A stretch of 64,000 nt of DNA. Source: Cololabis saira. Its lineage: Eukaryota; Chordata; Actinopteri; Beloniformes; Belonidae. Of this stretch, positions 55,995-64,000 are shown one piece after another; position 1 is the first letter of the stretch, and each line of letters opens with the position of its first letter. Both the position numbers and the translations under genes were made by a program. Below the pieces are notes generated by a model. The model did no database searches. It was not told where the DNA came from and saw only the letters and a program-made list of their open reading frames with translations. The stretch is from contig NC_084590.1 of assembly GCF_033807715.1 (NCBI RefSeq), forward strand, positions 4,616,093 through 4,680,092. The letters run 5' to 3'.

Positions 55995-57053
55995 AGGTAT
56001 AGTCAGTAATGTTGGAGAGCTAGCAAGATTTGAAAGTGGCACATCCTCTAAGTCCCACCGCCTCCTCCCCCTCCCGTCAGCGCTCCGTCCAAAGCCACGC
56101 CCCCACAAACTTTGGGGAACGCGCATTTGCAGGAGTCGAGTTTTCCAGGACATTTTGGACAGCACATTTTCAACAAAACTACCGCATGTCTCATTCACCT
56201 GTAAGTGAGGCCGGTTTTAGGGGGGGCAGGGGTGGGCTGTGTCCACCCAAACGTGCGTCCTGCCCACCCAATCAAAGTTATGGGTATCCTTTATTTTTTT
56301 ATAATTTTATTTTTTTATAAATATAAAAAAATATCACAGAATATCTGTACCGTTTCTGATTGGGTGGGCACTGCGCATCATTTTTAGACACAACAATGAA
56401 CGCATACCGCAAAAGTTGTCTCTCGGCGGAGGGACCCGACGTCCCAGCAAAATGAGCACAACACAGAAGGCTGATTTATGGTTCCACGTTACACTAACGC
56501 AGAATGGTGCGCGTCGGTGCATACCCTACGCCATAGGCCACGCCGTAGCCTACGGCGTAGCCGTGGCAACAGACCCTGCACGGCACCACAGCGCACCGCC
56601 ACCCGCACCGGCGCTCTCCACCCTCGCCAGGATGGAGACGCCTCCATCCCCATGGACCCCCATACTGGGGAGGTGGTATTTTTGGCTGCGTTTTCTCGTT
56701 TTCTGCGCCATTCTTTAGCAAACGTGACTCGAGTGTGTGAAGTTTTCCGGCAAGATTTTTGACGTGACGAGTGCGCGCATGGGACGGAGGGGGGCATGGG
56801 CGGGACTTAAAATGAAGGCATCTGATTGGTTCTTTCCCCCCTGCCAATCCTCTGGTCCTCTGACCAATACGTGCCACTCGGTGCGCAAAAAACAGATTGG
56901 TCAGAGTTTTTACAGGATAAAAGCTGTCAGAGAGGTTGGATGTTTTTCTTTCCTTTTTCTGAACACATTATTCACTGGCTACTCTCAGGATGGAAGGACC
57001 ATTTCACCCAGTATAACAATAAATGTTTTTGAATACGATTACAGAGTATACCT
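55995..57053 (+). mobile_element. TTAA-flanked MITE, family 3
   Basis: Ends AGGTATAGTCAGTAAT and ATTACAGAGTATACCT with TTAA at 55991-55994 and 57054-57057. The 1059-bp body includes a GC-rich part and the palindromic MITE at 56468. Frames of about 100 codons overlap in several directions and show no domain. Confidence 0.85.
56468..56570. repeat. Palindromic TTA MITE, copy 7
   Basis: AGGCTGATTTATGGTTCCAC, then CCTACGCCATAGG and CCTACGGCGTAGC words. The right end is lost. Nested in the TTAA element. Confidence 0.75.
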
Positions 57054-57065
57054 TTAAGACAATTA

Positions 57066-57260
57066 TAAGGGGGAGTGGTAGCCTAGTGATTACCGAGGGG
57101 GGCTGGATTGCAACCGAGGTCAATCAATTTTGGCCCCTGAGCAAGGCCCTTAACCCTTACTGCTCCCCGAGCATTGCATGGCAGAGACCACTGTTCCTAG
57201 TTGGACTAGAAATGGGTTAAATGCAGAGACTAAAATTTCCCCATTGTGGGATTACTAAGG
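57066..57260 (+). mobile_element. tRNA-type SINE, copy 2
   Basis: The head GGGGGAGTGGTAGCCTAGTG with GGATTGCAACCGAGGTC looks tRNA-derived. The body has CCTGAGCAAGGCCCTTAACC and the same 3' part as 22100-22262. Inserted next to the TTAA element. Confidence 0.7.
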
Positions 57261-57530
57261 GAAAAATTATTGTAAACTACTAAAAGAACCTTAAAATCAA
57301 TCTGAAAACACACAGTGGGCCACTGCAGCGATTTTAAAACTGGTGTAATGTGGTCCCGCCCTCTAGTCCTCGTCAGCACACGTGTGGTTGAATTCTGTAG
57401 TAGTTATAAACTTGAAATACTTTTTTTAGGAAGACCAGAGAGCAGGGCATTACAGTAATCTATTCTACTGAATAAAAGCATGCATCAACACCTCCGAGCT
57501 GGGAAGAGAGAGAAATAGACGGACTCTGGC

Positions 57531-58341
57531 GATGATTTTAAGATAAAAGAAAAATAAAAAAACAGCTCAGAGTCTAAAAAAACACAGAGATTTCTCACAC
57601 ACTTCCATCTCGATTTGAAATGTTGCAGTTTTGTTAGAATTATCTCTCTCAGAAGACAGTCATCAAAAATATACAGTAGTTTCCAGCTGTTTTTGGCCTC
57701 ATTAATACAATGTTGTTGTGATATGACACTCCTTACTCATTACATAAGGGCTTCACCTCTGAATAATCATTTGAATGACCATCTGCTGCCTTCATCATCT
57801 GGATATTTTCTCAACGGCGATAGCATCAATCACGATCATTTGTCAAACACTAAAGATGTTTTTGTCCATTTTCTTTAAAGTTTAGATTTATCTTTTGTTG
57901 TTTTTTTTGCAGGACTAAGTTACAAGAATTATGTTACGCAGAAAACGGTGATAAATGGACACACCAACCCCTGAAGCGCTACCTCTATTGAACTTTCAGA
58001 GATTCAATATTATTTTGCGCAAGAGTGTCATGGAAACGCAACTTACTGACATATGACTTGTTGTCAAAGTTGGCAAAAAATCATTCTAACTCCCTCCTGT
58101 CGGCCCCTTCCTGATCCGTCACCCTGATGTATCTTGACTCCTGATTTGTACTGATCTATCATCTTTTTAATGTATATAACCGCAAAATGTCTTCACATAT
58201 GTGTTTTCATCATCCATATGCAAATGACGACCGCTTTTTCTTCTTGCAAGATATAACTCTATACAGGTACTGCAGCGCCTGTGAGTATTTTCAGGAGTTC
58301 TGCACGGTTCTTGTCGTGTATGAAACATTCGGGTCACTCTC
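57531..58341. other. Unannotated, includes duplicated segment
   Basis: No gene seen. Bases 57681-57790 match the split flanks at 3419-3457 and 7440-7500 and represent the form without the composite insertion. Confidence 0.5.
57681..57790 (+). repeat. Duplicated segment, empty-site copy
   Basis: CCAGCTGTTTTTGGCCTCAT ... TTGTTGTGATATGACACTCC ... CATTACATAAGGGCTTC is continuous here. The element of about 4 kb present at 3458-7427 is absent. Both sides also share CTGAATAATCATTTGAATGA. Confidence 0.75.
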
Positions 58342-58368
58342 TTTGACCACCTTTCCTGTCTCCACACT
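58342..58368 (+). repeat. 27-bp direct repeat, left
   Basis: TTTGACCACCTTTCCTGTCT plus CCACACT; perfect match to 59721-59747, immediately bordering the MITE 58369-59720. Confidence 0.93.
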
Positions 58369-58924
58369 GGCCACGGTTACATGATGTTTTTCAATTCGGA
58401 ATTCATTATTCCGAATTAAATAATTCAGAATTAAACAATTTTCCTTCGAGTTTACATGGAAATAGTCATTCCGAATTGAGGTTTACATAGAAAACACGTT
58501 TGATGGTCTTTCTCCAATTCCTCTCCAGGTCTGGGGGTTGGGAAGGTTCTGATTGGATAGGGGGGGGACCGGAAGTTAAACTACCGGAAGAAAAACTAAC
58601 TTAGCCGCTACAACTTTGAAAAGCTCACGATTTTTATGTTTCTTGCCATCTGTTCTTTTAATTATTTCCAGGTCCTCCAAGCTATTTATTAAATAAATGG
58701 TCTCTGCTCTCGACCAGCGTTTACTGCGTGCTGCATCTTGAAACTTTGTTTGGAAAACCAGCCCAGTGGAATATAAGCGTCATGGAGACAGACGGGCGAG
58801 GGAACGAGCAGAAAGAAAGACCGGAATTAATTTAAAGAGGAATAAGTGTAAACATGATCTGGAATTATTCTATTCAGATTTAAAATTGGAATAAACCAGC
58901 CACTTACTTCGGAATTAAGTTTAA

Positions 58925-59595
58925 GACCCCGTCCACACGTAGCCGGGTATTTTTAAAACCGAATATTTCCCCCCCTCCATTTATAAAATAATTTGTATCC
59001 ACATTACATCGTTTTTAAAAAAAAAAAACCCTTCCACACATAACCGAAGATCTGCGTTTTCGACCACATTCATAAGCATTCTAACCTGTAGATCATCTGC
59101 AGCTCCCGGGGAAGCTGCGCCTCCGCGGCGCAGCTTCCCCGGCAGACGCGTCTCCTTCTCGGTCGCCACGGAGCTGCCGCGTTATCGACGCAGCCCTACG
59201 CCGTAGCATACGCCGTAGGGTGCGCGTCGCCGCGTACTCTACGCCGTAGGCTCTGTGTCGGTGTAACGCAGTAAGTGGTGGTCAAGAGCAGAGACCATTT
59301 ATTTAATAAATAGCTTGGAGAACAGATGGTGGATCATCTGTAGTTCTGTAGTAAACAAAGGTCGCACGTCAGAGCAGATTTGTTGTTGTTTTGGCGCATA
59401 ATGTGACGTTCGAAAACGCAAAACTGCGGTTGTCTCTGTCTACACGCATCTACATAAACGGAGTTTTCAAAAATCTTCACTTTGCTCGGAGTTTTTTTAA
59501 ACATTCGTTTATTTGCGTTTTCATGTGGATGACAGGTCCAAACGTAGGAAAATATCTTCGGTTTAGCAGATACCCGGCTACGTGTGGACGGGGTC
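58925..59595. mobile_element. Harbinger-like MITE with GACCCCGTCC ends
   Basis: Terminal inverted repeats of at least 25 bp, starting GACCCCGTCCACACGTAGCC, appear perfect. TAA flanks both sides (58922-58924, 59596-59598). A three-base T-A-A duplication suggests PIF/Harbinger, by inference. It contains a palindromic MITE (59176-59271) and an inverted copy of part of the surrounding element. Confidence 0.88.
59176..59271. repeat. Palindromic TTA MITE, copy 8
   Basis: GCGTTATCGACGCAGCCCTA ... CGCCGTAGGCTCTGTGTCGG; both extreme ends are lost. Nested in the Harbinger-like MITE. Confidence 0.75.
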
Positions 59596-59720
59596 TAATT
59601 CGGAATGGCCATTTTAATTCGGAATTAGGTGTTTACATGGTAATTTTTACTCATTTTAAATCGGATTTAATTTTAATTCTGAATTAAAGAGGAATTCAAC
59701 TTTCCCATGTAAACGCACTG

Positions 59721-59747
59721 TTTGACCACCTTTCCTGTCTCCACACT
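59721..59747 (+). repeat. 27-bp direct repeat, right
   Basis: Perfect match to 58342-58368. Confidence 0.93.
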
Positions 59748-60073
59748 ATAGCCCACTAGAGCCACAAAAAAGTTAAAAAAAGAAAAAATAGTATGATATG
59801 TCCCAGCCAGTTAGATCTTAGTTCTTGTCAACTCAAGATAAAGAATGAATTTCCCCTTTTTTGTGGAATGTGTAATAACCTTAAGTGGTCTTCCTAAAAA
59901 CTCTTTGAAGGGTAATCAACAGTTTTAGTGCTGCTGTGAATCCCTTTCCCAGTTTCACTTTGTCTACATTGCATATTAATCAAAGTTTAATAAGCATAGC
60001 AAATTATATGCAATATAGAGGGAATGCGCATGCCATACGCCACCTGATGTCACAGCGGGTTTCGCCCACTGAG
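59748..60073. other. No gene seen
   Basis: AT-rich up to about 60000, then a more GC-rich stretch before the THAP exon; probably its upstream region. Confidence 0.4.
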
Positions 60074-60077
60074 TGTT

Positions 60078-60172
60078 AGAAAGACTGAGTGACAGAAAGA
60101 CTGAGTGGCAGAAAGACTGAGTGGCAGAAAGACTGAGTGTCAGAAAGACTGAGTGGCAGAAAGACTGAGTGT
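60078..60172. repeat. 16-bp tandem repeat upstream of THAP exon
   Basis: About six units of CAGAAAGACTGAGTGG with single-base variants (GTGG, GTGT, GTGA). It ends about 40 bp before the proposed start codon. Confidence 0.9.
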
Positions 60173-60213
60173 CAGCGTAAACTTTCAGTTTGAGCAACTG
60201 GAAAACATCTAAA

Positions 60214-60391
60214 ATGGGAAAGAGCTGTTGTGCGATCGACTGTACTCATAGATTTAGCAAGAAATCTGAGTTATCGTTTTACAGACTGCCGAAAAATAAG
60301 CTTAAGAGAGACAAATGGATCGCTGCAATTCACAGAAACAACTGGATTCCAGACACCGAAACGTGGATTTGTGGTTCCCATTTTGTATCAG
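60214..60391 (+). CDS. THAP zinc-finger protein, first coding exon
   Basis: THAP domains are C2CH zinc-dependent DNA-binding modules of nuclear proteins and of P-element-type transposases. Here residues 1-60 form nearly a whole THAP module. MGKSCCAIDC gives Cys5 and Cys10, SFYRLPKN (residues 21-28) holds the conserved Pro26, DKWIAAI the conserved Trp35, and WICGSHFVSG Cys53 and His56. The exon closes at CAG with GTAATG, a good donor that splits a Gly codon, as is usual for THAP first exons. The ATG at 60214 has A at -3 and G at +4. An upstream in-frame ATG at 60190 would add seven residues. No second exon was found before the minisatellite, so it may be a long-intron gene or a broken copy. 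Confidence 0.65.
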
Positions 60392-60593
60392 GTAATGTTG
60401 GATTTTTGGGTAGCTAACGTTAAACAGTCAAATCATAAAGTTCGGTGTCCTCATCACTTTAATTTCTACAACAAATCCTGCCTTGAAGTCGGACCAAGCA
60501 TCAAGACTTTTGTAAGCCTTCAAGCTTTGCTTCGTGTATTTCCCCGGCGTAGAAATTAAGTACATATAAATATTAGAAACTGGATTCATGGCC
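60392..60593 (+). other. Putative intron start
   Basis: Sequence after the THAP donor. No acceptor with a following coding block was recognised before the minisatellite. Confidence 0.3.
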
Positions 60594-61780
60594 AAATATT
60601 AATGTCCATGGACCACTGGTTCTTGGTAACTGTACCAAATATTAATGTCCATGGACCACTGGTTCTTGGTAACTGTACCAAATATTAATGTCCATGGACC
60701 ACTGGTTCTTGGTAACTGTATCAAATATTAATGTCCATGGACGACTGGTTCTTGGTAACTGTACCAAATATTAATGTCCATGGACCACTGGTTCTTGGTA
60801 ACTGTACCAAATATTAATGTCCATGGACGACTGGTTCTTGGGGTAACTGTACCAAATATTAATGTCCATGGACGACTGGTTCTTGGGGTAACTGTACCAA
60901 ATATTAATGTCCATGGACCACTGGTTCTTGGTAACTGTACCAAATATTAATGTCCATGGACGACTGGTTCTTGGGGTGACTGTACCAAATATTAATGTCC
61001 ATGGACCACTGGTTCTTGGGGTAACTGTACCAAATATTAATGTCCATGGACCACTGGTTCTTGGTAACTGTACCAAATATTAATGTCCATGGACGACTGG
61101 TTCTTGGGGTAACTGTACCAAATATTAATGTCCATGGACCACTGGTTCTTGGGGTAACTGTACCAAATATTAATGTCCATGGACCACTGGTTCTTGGTAA
61201 CTGTACCAAATATTAATGTCCATGGACGACTGGTTCTTGGTAACTGTACCAAATATTAATGTCCATGGACGACTGGTTCTTGGGGTAACTGTACCAAATA
61301 TTAATGTCCATGGACGACTGGTTCTTGGGGTAACTGTACCAAATATTAATGTCCATGGACCACTGGTTCTTGGTAACTGTACCAAATATTAATGTCCATG
61401 GACGACTGGTTCTTGGGGTGACTGTACCAAATATTAATGTCCATGGACCACTGGTTCTTGGGGTAACTGTACCAAATATTAATGTCCATGGACCACTGGT
61501 TCTTGGTAACTGTACCAAATATTAATGTCCATGGACGACTGGTTCTTGGGGTAACTGTACCAAATATTAATGTCCATGGACCACTGGTTCTTGGGGTAAC
61601 TGTACCAAATATTTATGTCCATGGACCACTGGTTCTTGGTAACTGTACCAAATATTTATGTCCATGGACCACTGGTTCTTGGTAACTGTACCAAATATTT
61701 ATGTCCATGGACCACTGGTTCTTGGTAACTGTACCAAATATTAATGTCCATGGACCACGGGTTCTTGGGGTAACTGTATA
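60594..61780. repeat. Minisatellite, 27 units of 43/45 bp
   Basis: The unit starts AAATATTAATGTCCATGGAC and ends TAACTGTACC. Units vary at three main places: C or G after GGAC, a GG insertion giving 45 instead of 43 bp, and TTAATG or TTTATG. By my reading, units 6-13 (60809-61164) repeat in the same order as units 16-23 (61251-61606). Long frames through it are a by-product of unit length and composition. Confidence 0.95.
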
Positions 61781-63162
61781 GGTCATTGTCAAGTCCAACT
61801 GCTTGTAATTTAAGCCGATAATCGTCTGTTATCCCGTCTTCTCCACTAGTTGCAGCTGTTTTTGCCACTCAGTGCCAGTAAGGGGGCTGGTCCAGTGGGG
61901 AAGTGACATCAATGCAGACCCTCTGTTATCTTGATTTTTAAAGAACGATCATTTCTTTGAAAGGAAGGTTCTATTTGACATATATTTATTGGAGACAGTT
62001 TTAACTGTCACACACTCAGGTTCACAGAATATATTTCTTTTTTTTTTTAATCCAGAATTTTCCTCCAAGCTCTATTTGTGACAAGAACAGTCTCTTTTGT
62101 CAACTTAAGAGGGAACCAGAAGGCAGGAGGACCACAGAGCAGGCGGTGTGAGGGTAATGCTGCAGACTCTCTGTTCATACACACTTCTAAACACAGTATG
62201 CCGTACGTCCGTGTGTATGTGTTGTTCACATGGCAAAGTGTAAGGTTCCAAACAGTAAGAGGATTAGCGACTTGAAAAAGGTAGCCGTCATTTAATTGAA
62301 GGCTTACCAGCAGCTGGAAAAAGGCTAGCAGTCAAAGTGAAGGTATAACCCAGCCCATAACATCCTGTTGTGACTACATTTGCCAAAGTCAGTGTGTCTC
62401 CCTCTGCCCGCCTTGCCTCCTTTCCTCCCGACCTCAGAGGCATGCCTCACATTTTATCACTGAGGCTTAGCTTATTAAAGACGTTTATACATTTTACATG
62501 TTTTAATCTCTTCAACTCGCTGGGAAAGGTGCCTTCAACTCACAGTTTTTAAATGCTGTGATATTTGCAAACTGCACATACCCTGAATCTGTCTTTCCCT
62601 TTGACTGGGGTGCAGCTGGAGGCATGTTAAGAGTTCCTGATGTGTTTGGAGCAGTATCTGTCTGTGCAACAGTCTCAGTGAGATTGACACTATTCAGTCG
62701 CACAAGCACAGCCTGCCAGTTGTCATTGTCCAGACATTTCATCCATAGAAAAACAACAAATGCAATAGTTTGGGCAGTTTTCTACTATACTATACTACTA
62801 ACTATACCACTGTGTCATTATTAGACTACATAGTTGAGTGACTGTTAAAGAATAGATTTCTCATAAATGGTAGCTGTCTATAGAATTTATTTTGTACTTA
62901 TTATTGTAGGATAGGTGAGCAACACCTTTTGTAACCTTGTCCTGGTTCTACAAAATGTTTTACATTGTGTTTTTACTGTGGTTTTCTTTATTCTTTTTTA
63001 ATAGTCAGAGGTACCAACAATAACAGGCCAGAAGCCTATAAGCCAGTTTTCTCAGCATTGTATGAAGCTTTTAAAACAAAAAAAAAACAAAAAAAAACAA
63101 CATATATACAAGTGGGAAGTATTAATAGTAGTGCATTTTGCGTGTTCATGTGAAAATCGTGT

Positions 63163-63169
<7 letters not shown>
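61781..63169. other. No gene seen
   Basis: No supported gene. Frames under 90 codons lack domains. A (CA)n/(AT)n tract begins at its end. Confidence 0.4.

Positions 63170-63250
<81 letters not shown>
63170..63250. repeat. (AT)n microsatellite
   Basis: About 40 AT units after a short CA run; Ile-Tyr frames through it are not proteins. Confidence 0.98.
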
Positions 63251-63253
<3 letters not shown>

Positions 63254-64000
63254 AGAAATATGATATACATATGATAGAAACTCTGGGGTCAAAATATTAT
63301 ATCATAACAGTGTCTGTTCTCTTTTTTTTATTTGTTCTCTTTTTTTTTGGGTGCAGACACAGGAGGGAGAAAATGTCCAAAGACTGATTAAATTGTACCC
63401 CAGAGCCGGAACCCCAACTACTAACAAAACAGCAATAAACGAATGGTTGAAAACAAGGCTATTTGACATCCACGTGGAATTTTGACAAAAACATGTCATG
63501 AGCGTTTCCTTAACTCCTCGAAAAAATTATTATTCATGAATTAAAAGCATCACTTGCTTAAGAGTACAACTTCCTTGTGGTCCTGGTACATGTTTTTTCC
63601 CTTACTGTGTTTACACTGGGCATCAGGTTCTGTGTGTGAAGCATGAACCTGTCAGTTCCTAGTAATGTGATTCAGTTTTACTGCTGTATTCCTGTTATAC
63701 ATGGAAAAAACAAAACATAGAAACATAACTGGGTGCATATATGTGTAACATGGCCTGAAATATATATCTTCATGAATAAAAGTATCTCTACATTAGCCTA
63801 GTGTAGGCTAGTATTGCTGTGTTCTGGGTGTATAAATAGACAACCATGAGATATTAGCTATATCAATTCTTTATGGCAGGAGTGTGTCAGCCAAAGGCTG
63901 AAATCTTATTAAGCCTCCTTAACTCCCTTAGTTATTTATTTAATGTTTTACAGTAAGAAATACTGCCTGCCTCCACCTTAGAGAGCAAAGTGGATTATGT
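63251..64000. other. No gene seen
   Basis: AT-rich DNA to the window edge. No coding signal or repeat end recognised. Confidence 0.4.

Larger units (their letters stand above)
55755..57530 (+). mobile_element. Retroposon 3' UTR, split by MITE and SINE
   Basis: TCTCTGTGGCCCTGAAGTTC ... GGACCATAGTACTGCAATGA at 55810-55870 and TTAAAATCAATCTGAAAACA ... GGGCATTACAGTAATCTATT at 57290-57460 are parts of one familiar fish repeat. It is interrupted by the TTAA element 55995-57053 and a SINE. Non-coding; clade not assigned. Confidence 0.65.
58369..59720 (+). mobile_element. MITE with GTTACATG/CATGTAAAC ends
   Basis: The left CCACGGTTACATGATG and right CCCATGTAAACGCACTG are near-complements. ATTCGGAATTAAA-type words recur at both ends in inverted order. 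It is bounded by 27-bp direct repeats, far longer than DNA transposons make. A second MITE (58925-59595) lies inside. Confidence 0.7.

Noticed and set aside
56416..56877. Overlapping frames of 94-127 codons on both strands
   Set aside because: They fall in the GC-rich interior of a TTAA-flanked MITE and a palindromic MITE; open in many frames with no domain.
60728..61518. Set of overlapping minus-strand frames with repeated SMDINIWYSY-like sequence
   Set aside because: They come from the 43/45-bp minisatellite, have no start or domain signal and shift with unit length.
60594..61780. CRISPR-like array
   Set aside because: Units are contiguous without unique spacers, and the context is vertebrate.
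63052..63274. Ile-Tyr repeat frames
   Set aside because: Translation of the (AT)n microsatellite on both strands.

Overview
This looks like intergenic DNA from a ray-finned (teleost) fish. The evidence is the kind of repeats present: a V-SINE, tRNA-like SINEs, Tc1, hAT, pogo and Harbinger-like DNA transposons, a Penelope-like element, L1 and L2/CR1-like LINEs, Ty3/gypsy and BEL/Pao remnants, and many miniature inverted-repeat elements (MITEs). There are no bacterial operons, no CRISPR array and no rRNA or tRNA gene that I can support. The species cannot be named by eye. Nearly every long reading frame is a transposon relic. The only convincing host-type coding exon is a THAP zinc-finger first exon at 60214-60391. 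A CpG-rich block at 9771-10430 may be a promoter.
Layout. 1-9400: LINE tail, a clean 5'-truncated L1, an hAT MITE, then a composite (3458-7427) in which an old hAT-like element took in a fold-back element, a TTAA-flanked MITE and a second hAT MITE. 9400-12600: a TTAA-MITE end, the CpG-rich block and low-feature DNA. 12600-17500: a Ty3/gypsy pol relic carrying a solo LTR, a LINE split by a TTA-flanked insertion, and a degenerate interspersed repeat. 17600-23400: LINE tails, an hAT MITE, microsatellites and a long featureless stretch. 23400-27400: a Penelope-like relic split by one fold-back element, followed by a second fold-back element carrying a MITE and a SINE in one arm only. 29700-37200: an L2/CR1-like relic, then one LINE copy broken by Tc1, which is broken by an hAT, which is broken by a V-SINE; the same LINE is cut again by an hAT MITE. 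37400-46600: more MITEs and a pogo-like transposase with an internal deletion, itself broken by an hAT that keeps a BED-finger exon. 50769-52796: a 2-kb fold-back element. 53300-57500: two TTAA-flanked MITEs around a BEL/Pao-like gag relic. 58300-59750: a nested MITE pair between 27-bp direct repeats. 60000-64000: the THAP exon, a 27-unit minisatellite with higher-order structure, an (AT)n tract and unannotated DNA.
The genes here do not cooperate; the window is best read as a record of insertion order. Many junctions are exact enough (target duplications of 2, 3, 4, 8, 15 and 17 bp, plus internal uninterrupted copies) to date insertions relative to each other. The most unusual signals are four TA-flanked fold-back elements with arms built of degenerate short words, a palindromic MITE that nearly always sits inside another MITE, and the arm-to-arm comparison in 25807-27400 that gives its own empty-site control. 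Family names come from recognising protein motifs and terminal sequences by eye, and no database was searched.
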